From Allohahella sp002354735 (lineage in GTDB: Bacteria > Pseudomonadota > Gammaproteobacteria > Pseudomonadales > Oleiphilaceae), in assembly GCF_047946665.1 (NCBI RefSeq), contig NZ_CP172312.1:4278001-4342000 (forward strand): a stretch of DNA of 64,000 bases, written 5' to 3'. The first letter of the stretch is position 1; every line of letters starts with the position of its first letter. The translations under genes and the position numbers were made by a program. Of this stretch, positions 29,878-38,773 are shown piece after piece. The notes beneath the pieces are model-generated. The model saw nothing but the letters and a program-made list of their open reading frames with translations, searched no databases and was not told the origin of the DNA.

Positions 29878-31248
29878 TCAAGAGCCGCCGTATACTTCGT
29901 TAGGCAGCCAGGTCGCCAGCGGGGCGAACCAGAATACAAGCGCCAGACCCAGCAGCTGAATGAGAATGAATGGCAGGACGCCGAGATAAATATGCCTGGT
30001 CGTGATACCGGGTGGGCAGACGCCCTTGATGTAGAAGAGGGCGAAGCCTACCGGTGGCGTCAGGAACGAGGTCTGCAGGCAGATGGCGAACAGTATGGCA
30101 AACCACACCGGCTCCACACCGAGCGAAAACACGACCGGTGCGACCAGCGGCAGAATGATCAGCGTGATCTCGACCCAGTCGAGAAAGAACCCCAACAGGA
30201 AGGTGATGAACAGGATCGCGAGCAGAATGCCATTAGGACCGAAGGGCATGCCGGTGATAAGGTCACGGATGACATCGTCACCACCCAGGCCACGCAATAC
30301 GGCGGCAAAGACAGTAGCGCCAACGAATATGCCGAAGATGAAGGCAGTGGTGCGACTGGTCTGATACAGGGCCTCCCTCAGCACTGTTCCACTGAGATTG
30401 CGACTGAAGAAGGCCATCAGCATTGCCCCAGCCGCTCCGACTGCAGAGGCCTCTGTGGTCGTGGCGATGCCGAAGAAGATCGATCCCAACACGGCAATGA
30501 TCAAAATCATCGGGGGCAGGATCGAACGTGCAGCTTCGAGTAGCACGCGTGCATTCAGCCGCTCCCTGTTTTCCGGTACGGGCGCCAGGTCTGGCTTCAG
30601 CCAGGCTGCGATGACGATGTAGAGAATATACATCAGCCCGAGCATGAGCCCTGGGATCAGCGCACCCATGAACAGTTTGCCCACAGAGGCCTCGGAGGTT
30701 CCGAGACGGTCTGACATGAGCACGAGCATGATGCTTGGTGGCACCAGTATGCCCAGTGTGCCAACAGAGCAGGCAGTGCCCACAGCCAGAGACTTGTTGT
30801 AGTTGGCCTGCATCATCGGCCCTAACGACAACATGCCGAGCAGAACCACGGAGGCCCCCACGATGCCGGTAGACGCCGCCAGCAGGATGCCGACCACGAC
30901 GACTGTGATGGCATAGCCACCCCGAAGCGGGCCGAGGACTTTCACCATGCTGTGCATCAGTCGTTCTGCGATACCGGAACGCTCCAGCATGATACCCATG
31001 AAGATGAACAGCGGCAGCGCAACCATGAGTTCATTGGCAATGATGCCGTAAAGCCGCGCATCGAGTACGCCGATCGTGCCGTCCCAGGTAAACCACAAGT
31101 CAGCATCGTAATATTCAACGAGTACATGGCCAATAATGGCAAATACCAGCCCGATACCAGCGAGCGACCAGGCAACCGGGAAGCCTGTCAACAACAGCAT
31201 CATGAAGCTTGCGAACATGGCGATGACGAGTATTTCTTCAGTGCCCAT
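29878..31248 (-). CDS. dctM: TRAP transporter large permease (DctM type)
   Basis: A 456-residue integral membrane protein with about 12 hydrophobic helices, including FIFMGIMLERSGIAERL, ASTGIVGASVVLLG, LGILVPPSIMLV and ICLQTSFLTPPVGFALFY, all standard DctM motifs. It forms the sodium-driven channel of a tripartite ATP-independent periplasmic transporter. It overlaps the small permease gene by 11 bases. Context points to 3-hydroxybutyrate or acetoacetate as substrate; DctM sequence alone does not show this. Confidence 0.93.
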   Translation of the reverse strand: MGTEEILVIAMFASFMMLLLTGFPVAWSLAGIGLVFAIIGHVLVEYYDADLWFTWDGTIGVLDARLYGIIANELMVALPLFIFMGIMLERSGIAERLMHSMVKVLGPLRGGYAITVVVVGILLAASTGIVGASVVLLGMLSLGPMMQANYNKSLAVGTACSVGTLGILVPPSIMLVLMSDRLGTSEASVGKLFMGALIPGLMLGLMYILYIVIAAWLKPDLAPVPENRERLNARVLLEAARSILPPMILIIAVLGSIFFGIATTTEASAVGAAGAMLMAFFSRNLSGTVLREALYQTSRTTAFIFGIFVGATVFAAVLRGLGGDDVIRDLITGMPFGPNGILLAILFITFLLGFFLDWVEITLIILPLVAPVVFSLGVEPVWFAILFAICLQTSFLTPPVGFALFYIKGVCPPGITTRHIYLGVLPFILIQLLGLALVFWFAPLATWLPNEVYGGS

Positions 31249-31831
31249 GAGTTGGACCCTCGCTGGGCAGAGCGCGCGGCAGACCGATGAGCAGGGTGGT
31301 GCAGCGCAATGCGCGTGACACCAGGGCGATCACGACCAGCAGCAAACCCAGAGGCATGAGACTTTTGAGCACGAAGCGGTATGGTAGTCCGCTGGGCGCC
31401 TGCGAGTCCTCTTGGTAGATATAGGCGGTCCAGGCGTAACTGCTCAGCCTGTCGATCATGAGCACGAGTATAGGCAGCGCGAGCATCACGATGCAGATGC
31501 ACTCGATCCATGCCTGGGTGCGGAACGACATTTTCTCGCGCAGCACATCGACACGAACGTGATCGTCCATCACCACCGCATAGGCCAGGGTCAGCATCAG
31601 CGTTGCGCCGAAGCAATGCCAGGAAAGCTCCTCAAGTGCAATCGAGCCCCTGGCCAGGACGAAGCGGCTGAACACGTTGGCCAGCACGACGGCCAGCATG
31701 ATCAGCCAGATCCAGGAACTCAGACGGCCAATGGCCACGATGCCCCGATCGAGCTGCCGTGAAATACGGTTGCTCGGCAACTCGGGAGAAGCGGGCACGT
31801 GAGCGCCCGGAACTGTCGATTCAACCGACAT
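31238..31831 (-). CDS. dctQ: TRAP transporter small permease (DctQ type)
   Basis: A 197-residue protein with four predicted helices (WIWLIMLAVVLANVFSRFVL, SWHCFGATLMLTLAYAV, AWIECICIVMLALPILVLMI, LMPLGLLLVVIALVSRAL). The loop DDHVRVDVL is the usual DctQ signature. It pairs with DctM, whose gene it overlaps. The ATG at 31831 follows GAGG. Confidence 0.92.
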   Translation of the reverse strand: MSVESTVPGAHVPASPELPSNRISRQLDRGIVAIGRLSSWIWLIMLAVVLANVFSRFVLARGSIALEELSWHCFGATLMLTLAYAVVMDDHVRVDVLREKMSFRTQAWIECICIVMLALPILVLMIDRLSSYAWTAYIYQEDSQAPSGLPYRFVLKSLMPLGLLLVVIALVSRALRCTTLLIGLPRALPSEGPTHGH

Positions 31832-31881
31832 GTGATACCTCAGGAGATGTCATATCTACAGGAAAGCAGGCGCGAGTGAAC

Positions 31882-32964
31882 TTACTCGTACTCGTAGAAA
31901 TCACGTGGCAGATAACCCATGCCATGCCAGATCGAGTGATGCTTCATGAAGTCTCGCTGACTGCCAAGCACTCGCTTGAACATCGGGTCCTTCGCCGCAA
32001 TGTCGTCGAGCACCTTGTCGGTCACTTTCTGTAGCTCTCTCAGGACTTCCTCAGGCAGTACCTGCGCCTTCACGCCTTCCTTCTGATAATCGCGTAGTGC
32101 AGTCGGCTGGGCCCATTCACTTTGCGCGAAACCCTTGAGCGTCGCGGATTCACAACCCATTTCGATAAGCGCCCGGGTATCAGGCTTGAGCTTTTTCCAG
32201 ACATCCTTGTTGACCAGCAGATGCGAAGTCGTAAAGGTCTGATGCCAGCCAGGCATGATGTAGTTCTTGATGATCTGATCCAGGCCGAGCATTTTGTCGA
32301 TAGCCGGCTGAGAGAATTCAGTCGCATCGATGGTCTTGCGCTCGAGTGCCTGATAAATCTCGCCACCGGGCACCATGGTTACAGAAGCACCAAGTTCTTC
32401 GAGCACCTTGCCGCCGATGCCAGCGAAACGGATACGCAAACCGTCGTAGTCTTTCGTAGCGTTGATGGGCTTGCTGAACCAGCCGGCACCCTCGGGACCA
32501 ATGATGCTGCAGAGCATGGGGTGGATGTTGCGCTCGTCGTAGATCTCTTCCAGCAGTTTCTTGCCATCGCCTTCGTAGTACCAAGCGATATAAGCCGGTG
32601 GCTCCATGTTGAACGGCGCGCCCGAATAGAGCGGGAGTGCGGGAATGGTGCCTTGATCGTAGCCAACCCAGGTGTAACCGGCAGGGTATTTGCCCTGGCT
32701 GACGGCATCCATGATTTCGAATGCAGGCACGAGTTCTCCGGGCTCGTAATAGCGAAGCTGGATGTCGCCACCGGAAATCGTCTTGAGTTGGTCAGTGAGA
32801 TGCTTGACCGGCGTGGTCAGACCGATGAGGTTGGAAGGGAAAGCCAGTGGAACCTGCCAGCGCACTTTTTCCGCGGCTACGGCGCCTGCGCTGATCAGGC
32901 TCAATGAAAAAGTTGCAGCGGCAGCACGGATGCTGTTTCCAAGAACTGTCTGGACTAAAGCCAT
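31882..32964 (-). CDS. dctP: TRAP transporter periplasmic solute-binding protein (DctP type)
   Basis: A 360-residue exported protein with a signal peptide ending GAVAA, then a DctP fold: RWQVPLAFPSN at the start, LRIRFAGIGGKVLEELGASV (contains the usual substrate-carboxylate arginine) and MVPGGEIYQALERKTIDATEF. It captures an organic acid and delivers it to DctQM. The ATG at 32964 has AAGGA 9 bases upstream; the earlier ATG at 32973 has none. First gene of the operon dctP-dctQ-dctM-bdhA-aacS, behind a sigma-54-like promoter. Confidence 0.92.
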   Translation of the reverse strand: MALVQTVLGNSIRAAAATFSLSLISAGAVAAEKVRWQVPLAFPSNLIGLTTPVKHLTDQLKTISGGDIQLRYYEPGELVPAFEIMDAVSQGKYPAGYTWVGYDQGTIPALPLYSGAPFNMEPPAYIAWYYEGDGKKLLEEIYDERNIHPMLCSIIGPEGAGWFSKPINATKDYDGLRIRFAGIGGKVLEELGASVTMVPGGEIYQALERKTIDATEFSQPAIDKMLGLDQIIKNYIMPGWHQTFTTSHLLVNKDVWKKLKPDTRALIEMGCESATLKGFAQSEWAQPTALRDYQKEGVKAQVLPEEVLRELQKVTDKVLDDIAAKDPMFKRVLGSQRDFMKHHSIWHGMGYLPRDFYEYE

Positions 32965-33021
32965 AGTGGGCATTCCTTGATTATTGTTGTATGAAAGCGA
33001 TGATTCGCTGATGGACAGAAG

Positions 33022-33061
33022 AGCATGAACTGGGCCAACAGCAAGAAGCTGTTTAAAATCA
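33022..33061 (-). promoter_or_regulatory. Sigma-54-type promoter of the dctP operon with upstream motif
   Basis: On the minus strand TTGGCCCAGTTCATGCT (33038-33022) keeps GG and GC ten bases apart, as in the -24/-12 consensus TTGGCACN5TTGCT. Immediately upstream lies TGATTTTAAACAGCTTCT (33061-33044), which recurs with one or two changes and the same six-base gap at the porin promoter (36021-36038). AACAGC and GCTGTT also form an inverted repeat at 33037-33053. A transcription start near 33011 would suit dctP. The neighbouring sigma-54 activator supports the reading. Confidence 0.7.
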
Positions 33062-33099
33062 TTGGGTTGAGCAGATCATAAGGCCGGTTGCCGAATAGG

Positions 33100-33134
33100 C
33101 ATGTCCACGGATCCGTACATTTGGCCCGCGGATC
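33100..33134 (-). promoter_or_regulatory. Candidate enhancer site for the sigma-54 activator
   Basis: The 10-bp palindrome ACGGATCCGT is at 33106-33115 and another CGGATC at 33129-33134, 21 bases apart and roughly 95-120 bases before the expected start site. A pair of CGGATC words also lies upstream of the porin promoter. A similar word (TGATCCGGACATTTTGG) occurs within the end of the activator gene at 33171-33187. Upstream activator binding in this range is usual for sigma-54 systems; assignment is inference. Confidence 0.4.
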
Positions 33135-33137
33135 AGT

Positions 33138-34613
33138 TTAGGGTGTCCTGAATTCCGGACCGGTGTCTTCTGATCCGGACATTTTGGCGAGCTTCTCATA
33201 GAGCGCCGAGCGGGAGATGCCCAGGAGTCTTGCTGCACGAGATCGATTGCCCTGTGCACTCAACAGAGCCGATCGGATCGCTTCCGCTTCCGCATCGGCC
33301 AGTACTTGCGAGAGCGGACGCGTTTTAGGACTGACAATAGGCGCAGACAGTCTTGCGCGCTTGGGCAGTACACGGAAGATATCATCAGCATCGATGACAC
33401 CCGACTCCTCCAGCATGGTGAGCGCCCGTTCGAGCACGTTGCGCAGTTCACGGATATTACCTGGCCAGTCATAGGCACTGAGGGCGGTCAGGGCAGATTC
33501 GCTGAGTTCACAGCGGAGCTCCGCCTGCTGACAGATGTTCTCCAGCAGGCTTTCGCACAGGATGCCGATGTCCTGTATCCGGTTACGGAGCGGCGGGATG
33601 TTGATCTCCAGGACATTCAAACGATAGTAGAGATCAGAGCGGAACTCTCCGGCCTCGATCATGGCTTCGAGGTTGCGACTGGTGGCGGCAATTAGTCTCA
33701 CATCGACTTTGTAAACCTTGTTGGAACCCAGCGGCTCGATCTCGCCCTCTTGTATTGCCCTGAGCAATTTAGCCTGCAGGGTCAGTGGCATATCGCCGAC
33801 CTCGTCCAGAAAAAGCGTCCCACCGTTGGCTAGTTGAAACTTACCGTCCCGACTACGCTTGTCTGCGCCGGTGAAGGCTCCAGGGCTCGTGCCGAAGAAC
33901 TCCGCTTCGAGAAGGTTTTCGGGAATGGCGGCGACATTGACGCCTACGAAAGGATGTTCGGCCCGCTGTGACGCGGTATGAATCGCTTGCGCCAGTACTT
34001 CCTTGCCTGTACCTGTCTCGCCTAATAGCAGAACTGGCATATCCCGGCCTGCTGCCAATCGGGCGCGCCGCTTCACCTCCAGCGCACCCGGGCATGCACC
34101 TACAAAGTCGCTGAGACTGTATCGGGTGCCACGCGCCCGCTGTGCAAGCGCTTTCCTTGCTGCCAGCAGATCCTGGTGCAGACGACGGTACTTGCTAACG
34201 AGAGGTGTGAGAGGCTGCAGGTCGTCGTAGAGCACGAAGGCGACAGCGCCGGCAACGGCGCCAGCATCGTCAAAGATCGGCAGTCGGGTGACGACGAGCT
34301 GCTGGTTCTGGTACTCCATGATATCCAGTAACAGGGGGGTGCCTGTCTTGACTACCTCTGGCATGCGAGTCTGGGGGATGACTGGCCGAATCGGCTGGCC
34401 AATGACGGCTTCCATGTTGCCTATGCCCAGTAGGTCGGCATAGCTCTGATTGAGCCAGGTTATTCTGCAAAAGCGGTCGACTGCAATCGCGCCGGCGCTG
34501 GCCTTTTCGAAAACCGGAAATAGGGCCTGAATGAGTTCCCGGGTCAACCCACCCTGAAGGTCCGAGTTGAACAACTCTTTCATTGCTCGTGCTTCATTAT
34601 CTGGTGACTTCAT
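33138..34613 (-). CDS. Sigma-54-dependent activator, PAS-AAA+-Fis (HbcR-like)
   Basis: A 491-residue bacterial enhancer-binding protein. An N-terminal PAS-like sensor (about 35-130, ITWLNQSYADLLGIG), an AAA+ domain with Walker A GETGTGKE (198-205), the sigma-54 contact loop GAFTGA (245-250), Walker B GTLFLDEVGDMPL, and a C-terminal Fis-type helix-turn-helix (RSRAARLLGISRSALYEKL). It activates promoters with -24/-12 elements. In Pseudomonas aeruginosa a similar regulator, HbcR, sits beside bdhA and controls hydroxybutyrate use, so this protein is probably its functional counterpart. Two such promoters flank it, one before dctP and one before the porin. Confidence 0.9.
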   Translation of the reverse strand: MKSPDNEARAMKELFNSDLQGGLTRELIQALFPVFEKASAGAIAVDRFCRITWLNQSYADLLGIGNMEAVIGQPIRPVIPQTRMPEVVKTGTPLLLDIMEYQNQQLVVTRLPIFDDAGAVAGAVAFVLYDDLQPLTPLVSKYRRLHQDLLAARKALAQRARGTRYSLSDFVGACPGALEVKRRARLAAGRDMPVLLLGETGTGKEVLAQAIHTASQRAEHPFVGVNVAAIPENLLEAEFFGTSPGAFTGADKRSRDGKFQLANGGTLFLDEVGDMPLTLQAKLLRAIQEGEIEPLGSNKVYKVDVRLIAATSRNLEAMIEAGEFRSDLYYRLNVLEINIPPLRNRIQDIGILCESLLENICQQAELRCELSESALTALSAYDWPGNIRELRNVLERALTMLEESGVIDADDIFRVLPKRARLSAPIVSPKTRPLSQVLADAEAEAIRSALLSAQGNRSRAARLLGISRSALYEKLAKMSGSEDTGPEFRTP

Positions 34614-34676
34614 TGACTCTGCCTGTCTTGCTCATTGTTCACTGCAGGATCTCAAAGACAATAAACCTGAATCCTT

Positions 34677-34705
34677 GAAAGCGAAAGCCCCGGACAAACC
34701 GGGGC
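34677..34705 (-). terminator. Intrinsic terminator after the porin gene
   Basis: Minus-strand hairpin GCCCCGG-TTTGT-CCGGGGC (34705-34687) followed by TTTCGCTTTC. It lies 27 bases after the porin stop codon and before the activator gene. Confidence 0.8.
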
Positions 34706-34731
34706 ATCTGAGAACGACGTTCGTACAGGGA

Positions 34732-35919
34732 TCAGAAGCTGTACTTGGCCATCGCCTGCAAACGAATGGCGTCGCCTTCTCCACCGCCAACGGTCTCTCT
34801 GCTGTGGTGGCCTGCTTCAAGGCCGTACAGCACGTTACTGACGGTAGACCAGCTGTAGTTGAGAAAAAAGCTCTGGCGGGTTTCATCGCTACCAGCCACT
34901 GCGAGGCCCGCGTCTTCTGCTTCGTCCCAGTCGGCGGTGGCGATGCCGTAGCCGAGGTTAATACTGCCTGGCCCCACATCGAGACTAACGCCAAGCGTGC
35001 CACCCATTGCCTCGATAGTTTCAACGCTTTCGTTGGCTGGATCATAGTATGCCGAAGCGCCAGGGCTTGCGTACAGATAACCGCCAATGCCATCACCGTA
35101 GACAAGAGAACTCTGCACCCGCAGGCGATCTGTCAGCGTAAGCTTTGCAGCTAGTCCAACACCATAGCCAAAAGTACTTTCTTCATTGTCAGAATCGCCA
35201 TCATAGACGCTTATCTGCCTTGCGACACCAGAAATGGCGAAGCTCAGCATATCAACGGTGGTTTTGAACTGCACAGTGATATCTGGCAGATCTTTTTGCG
35301 AGTCTGCGTCCGGCGTAACCGGATCAGGGCCACCAACCGGCATTACGGCCGTGGCACCCCCGAGCGTACCAGGTGCTTCAAGGGCCACTGAGAACGCGCC
35401 AGTGGTGTAGCGAAGCTGCGCTTGGCGTGCAATAACCGGTTGGCCGACTTGTCCGAGGAAATCCAGTGTGGGTGTGGTACCGAGGAAGTTGCCGAAGTTG
35501 CTCCAGGTCTGGCCTGCGAGTATGCCATTCCACTCGCCATAGGCGTGACGCAGTCTGAACACGCCACCACCACTGCCGTAGAAGTCGCCTTCCAGTACGG
35601 TTTTGAGTGAGCCGCCAGTCACGGGGGTGACCGTGGTAATGCCAAGACGGCTTTCGATGGCTTGTATGCGGGTGTGGCCATCAGGCCCTTGCTGGTCATC
35701 CAGGCGGATGTTGCTGTGAGTAATCAGGTTGCCAAGATCGGCGTCGACATCGTAGATGAGATCGAGCTTGCCGTAGCCGTACAGGGTGAGTGTGGTGTCC
35801 TTTATGGTCGTTTCCACGGCTGCTGCCGTGCAGGCAATGCCGAGCGCCATTGCCGTTAGGGAGAATGTCGAGATAGAACTGGTTACCAACGGACGCACGA
35901 AGGTGTCTTTGAACCGCAT
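34732..35919 (-). CDS. DcaP-type outer-membrane porin
   Basis: A 395-residue beta-barrel porin. Signal peptide (TFSLTAMALGIACTAAA), then the DcaP-like start TTLTLYGYGKLDLIYDVD, IQAIESRLGITTVTP, LKTVLEGDFYGSGGG and RHAYGEWNGILAGQTWSNF, ending with the aromatic signature MAKYSF. DcaP proteins are trimeric channels for dicarboxylic or other organic acids. The ATG at 35919 follows AAAGGAG. It has its own sigma-54-like promoter with the same upstream motif as dctP, so it is probably the outer-membrane gate for the same substrate. Confidence 0.9.
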   Translation of the reverse strand: MRFKDTFVRPLVTSSISTFSLTAMALGIACTAAAVETTIKDTTLTLYGYGKLDLIYDVDADLGNLITHSNIRLDDQQGPDGHTRIQAIESRLGITTVTPVTGGSLKTVLEGDFYGSGGGVFRLRHAYGEWNGILAGQTWSNFGNFLGTTPTLDFLGQVGQPVIARQAQLRYTTGAFSVALEAPGTLGGATAVMPVGGPDPVTPDADSQKDLPDITVQFKTTVDMLSFAISGVARQISVYDGDSDNEESTFGYGVGLAAKLTLTDRLRVQSSLVYGDGIGGYLYASPGASAYYDPANESVETIEAMGGTLGVSLDVGPGSINLGYGIATADWDEAEDAGLAVAGSDETRQSFFLNYSWSTVSNVLYGLEAGHHSRETVGGGEGDAIRLQAMAKYSF

Positions 35920-35998
35920 GAAAGCTCCTTTCTTGTTGTAATAGTAGTATTGGGTAAGCCGGATGTGCCAAAGGGGCGACGACTGCCGGGGTATGCAA

Positions 35999-36038
35999 GG
36001 CGGGTTTTGTGCCATTGTGGAGAAACTGTTTTAAATCA
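35999..36038 (-). promoter_or_regulatory. Sigma-54-type promoter of the porin gene with shared motif
   Basis: Minus strand ATGGCACAAAACCCGCC (36015-35999): TGGCAC at -24 is exact and GC falls ten bases after GG. Six bases upstream lies TGATTTAAAACAGTTTCT (36038-36021), differing from the dctP copy at two of 18 positions. Same spacing in both. Confidence 0.7.
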
Positions 36039-36114
36039 GTATGTTGGCTTTGTTCTCGTCAATATGCTGCGGGCGGGCGTCCGGGAGGGCAGACAGGTAG
36101 CGCTACGCTCCCCG

Positions 36115-36147
36115 CGGATCGAAGCGGTGCAGCATAGGCCCCGGATC
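36115..36147 (-). promoter_or_regulatory. CGGATC pair upstream of the porin promoter
   Basis: CGGATC words at 36115-36120 (within CCCGCGGATC, the same ten bases seen at 33125-33134) and 36142-36147, about 125-155 bases before the likely start. Candidate enhancer sites. The remaining 36148-36414 stretch before the MBL gene shows no gene or clear signal. Confidence 0.35.
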
Positions 36148-36414
36148 AAACTCAGTCACTGTTGAGCCTTGTTTGCCAGTACAGGCGTGGCTTCGAAGCC
36201 TGGGTGTAATCCTGTGCGGACAGGTGTCTTGTTGTGGCGACACATGAAAGCTACTGGCACGTACCCCCTGAGGAGAGCTTCCATGCTGCGAAAGAGAACG
36301 AACCCATCATGAAGTCGCGACGTAGACAGCTGAACCAGAAGTCGCAATGCAGACGAGGCCACAATGGGATGGCGTGTCGATAAGCGGAACCAGGCGTAAC
36401 AGCGAGGAACAGCT

Positions 36415-37776
36415 ATGAAACTCATTACCATACAAACACCGGCCATCGCGCATTTTGCCTACCTGCTGTGCGATGGCAACGAAGCCGCGCTGATCGATCC
36501 TCGGCGCGACGTCGATGAATACCTGACCGCAGCCAGAGACCAGGGCTGCACAATCCGCTACGTTGTCGTGACGCATCGGCAGGAAGATTTCGTGCTTGGA
36601 TCTGCGCATCTCAGTGAGCTGACGGGTGCCAGTATCGTGACCGGTAAACATGAGCTATTCGGGCACGGCGATATCCGTCTTGCCGATCACGAAAGCTTCG
36701 AGCTTGGCTCACTGAAAATCGTTGCGCTTGAAACGCCGGGTCATACCCCAGAAAGCATGTGCTACGCCGTCTACGAAGCCGATAGTGAAGCGCCGTGGTG
36801 TGTCTTCACGGGCGACACACTGTTCTTTGGCGACACCGGCCGGACCGATCTTCCAGATGTCAATGACACAGCGAAGAACGCGGGCGTAATTTATGATTCG
36901 GTGCACCAGCAACTTGCCGGACTGGGTGATACCACCATTGTCCTGCCAGCACATGGCCCAGGTTCGGTTTGCGGCAGCGGAATGGCCGAAAAGCCATTAT
37001 CAACGATTGGTGCCGAGAAACGGTACAACAAGGTCTTCACACTGACTCGATCCGAATTCGTCGAGTACAAGGGTCGTGAAAAGCCGCCGCGTCCGCCCTA
37101 TTTCCGACATATGGAAAAGGTCAATTTAAGCGGAGGCTTGCCTCCGAAGTCGAACGAGCCAGATCTTCTGACAAGCAGCGAAGTATCCAAGCTGCAAGCC
37201 GATCACCTCTTGATCGACACCCGAGAGCCTGAGGCATTCGCAGGCGGACACGTGCCAGACAGTTATAGTGTGTGGATGGGTGGTCTGCCCGTGTTTGGTG
37301 GCTGGGTGGCCAACCCAAAGAGCCCCGTGGTGCTGATATGCGATCGCACGGACGACGTGGCGGTTGCAACCCGGCATCTGAGTCGTATTGGCATTGATAA
37401 GGTCACGGCTGGTTTGACTGGTGGCTTCTCAGAGTGGCGGAAAGAGGCTACGCCTATCAGGAGCTGCCATGTCATCACGCCGAAGGCGCTCCATGAGCAG
37501 CGAGACAAATACGTGGTGCTGGATGTCCGCGAGGACGATGAATTTGCTTCCGGACATATCGAGAACGCACAGAATATTTATGTCGGCCATATTGCAGATC
37601 GGCTCGATCAGTTGAAAGCCGGCAAGTCAGACAGGATAGCGGTGACCTGCGGCGTAGGCCATCGCGCAGGTGTGGCGGTGAGCATTCTGCTCAAGGCAGG
37701 GTACACCAATGTGAGTAATTTGCTTGGCGGAATGAGCGCCTGGCAGAAGTTTGAGCTGCCGGTTATCAAGGCGTAA
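36415..37776 (+). CDS. MBL-fold protein with two rhodanese domains (persulfide dioxygenase-like)
   Basis: A 453-residue protein: metallo-beta-lactamase domain (about 1-230) and two rhodanese domains (about 255-345 and 360-453). The MBL part resembles the ETHE1/BaeB group with ETPGHTPES, FTGDTLFFGDTGRTDLPD and LPAHGPGSVCG, but its first metal motif reads THRQEDFV (54-59) where relatives have THxHEDF: one histidine ligand is Gln56. Rhodanese 2 has an active-site CGVGHRAG loop; rhodanese 1 has LICDRTDD. The combined layout suggests sulfane-sulfur handling. Loss of one ligand could alter or abolish dioxygenase activity. The ribosome site GAGGAA precedes the ATG. Confidence 0.85.
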   Translation: MKLITIQTPAIAHFAYLLCDGNEAALIDPRRDVDEYLTAARDQGCTIRYVVVTHRQEDFVLGSAHLSELTGASIVTGKHELFGHGDIRLADHESFELGSLKIVALETPGHTPESMCYAVYEADSEAPWCVFTGDTLFFGDTGRTDLPDVNDTAKNAGVIYDSVHQQLAGLGDTTIVLPAHGPGSVCGSGMAEKPLSTIGAEKRYNKVFTLTRSEFVEYKGREKPPRPPYFRHMEKVNLSGGLPPKSNEPDLLTSSEVSKLQADHLLIDTREPEAFAGGHVPDSYSVWMGGLPVFGGWVANPKSPVVLICDRTDDVAVATRHLSRIGIDKVTAGLTGGFSEWRKEATPIRSCHVITPKALHEQRDKYVVLDVREDDEFASGHIENAQNIYVGHIADRLDQLKAGKSDRIAVTCGVGHRAGVAVSILLKAGYTNVSNLLGGMSAWQKFELPVIKA

Positions 37777-37792
37777 ACGTACAGGCCATTGA

Positions 37793-38773
37793 CTAATGAT
37801 TGGCGACAGCGATCTTACCTGCCGAATGTCCGCTGGTCATCATCTGAAGGCCCGCTTCGATATCTGCAAGAGCGACCCTCGTAGCTATCCTGGTCTTGAG
37901 ACGCTTCGCCTCGAACAGCCCGGCGAGATAGGTAAGATCTTCGCCTGAAGACTGATAGAGGACAAACTCGTTACGATAGCCTTTTGAGAACGCATATCGC
38001 CTGGCGAGCTCGGCTGATCCGGACAGTGATGGTGCTGCACAATCCAGGATCACGCCGTTCTCTTTCAGAAGCCGCTGCTCACTCGCCAGCCCCTGCTGAC
38101 CGGTTGTGCTGAACACGACATCGAACTTTTGTGTACTGTCGTGATAGTCGCTCTGCCTGTAGTCGATGGTTTCATCGGCGCCGATCGACTTCACAAATTC
38201 GATGTTCGAGGTACTGCAAACTGCCGAGACACGAGCACCGAGAATCTTGCCGAGTTGCACCGCCATCGAGCCGACGCCACCGGAGCCGCCGACCACCAGA
38301 AGGTCCTGTCCGGCTTTGAGGCCGGTTTTTCTCAGACTCTGCAATGCTGTAAGCGCGACGAGGGGGCTAGCGGCTGCTTCGATGAACGAGAGATTCTTCG
38401 GTTTTATGGCGACTTTCGACGACTTGACTACGATGAAGTCAGCGAAGGTGCCGGTCCTGAGCAGTCCTTCCCTGATAGCGCCCGGTGACAGGCCATTTGT
38501 GCCGTACACGTCATCGCCAACGCGAAAGCCAGTGACTGCAGCGCCGACGGCGGCCACTGTGCCGGCGAAGTCATGCCCGGGTACGAGCTTTGACGTGAAG
38601 AGCGAGCGGCCCGGGATATAAGCCAGGAGGCGTTTGGTTTGCGCGTCGACCGGATTGAGTGATGAAGCTTTTACTTCGATGAGCAGTTCGTCAGCAGCAG
38701 GCGTTGGTTTGCTCAGTCTGGTCAGTTCGAGTCTGGCGGAGGGGCCGAAGCCTTTCAGGATTACTGCTCTCAT
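37793..38773 (-). CDS. Zinc-independent NAD(P)-dependent oxidoreductase (MDR family)
   Basis: A 326-residue MDR-family reductase with SSLNPVDAQTKR, VPGHDFAGTVAAVG and Rossmann loop GGSGGVGSMAVQLGKILGA; no zinc ligands. Similar in kind to the protein at 24364-25281 though not closely related. Likely NADPH-dependent quinone or enal reductase. The ATG overlaps the TGA of a 41-codon open frame upstream (ATGA, 38770-38773). Confidence 0.85.
   Translation of the reverse strand: MRAVILKGFGPSARLELTRLSKPTPAADELLIEVKASSLNPVDAQTKRLLAYIPGRSLFTSKLVPGHDFAGTVAAVGAAVTGFRVGDDVYGTNGLSPGAIREGLLRTGTFADFIVVKSSKVAIKPKNLSFIEAAASPLVALTALQSLRKTGLKAGQDLLVVGGSGGVGSMAVQLGKILGARVSAVCSTSNIEFVKSIGADETIDYRQSDYHDSTQKFDVVFSTTGQQGLASEQRLLKENGVILDCAAPSLSGSAELARRYAFSKGYRNEFVLYQSSGEDLTYLAGLFEAKRLKTRIATRVALADIEAGLQMMTSGHSAGKIAVANH

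Noticed and set aside
33037..33053. AACAGC-N5-GCTGTT as the main activator site of dctP
   Set aside because: The right half belongs to the motif shared with the porin promoter, but the left half is not conserved there, so the inverted repeat itself is probably accidental.
35961..35971. TTGGCACATCC as an alternative sigma-54 promoter for the porin
   Set aside because: The -24 half is good but the next GC falls eight, not ten, bases after GG, and the shared upstream motif is absent.
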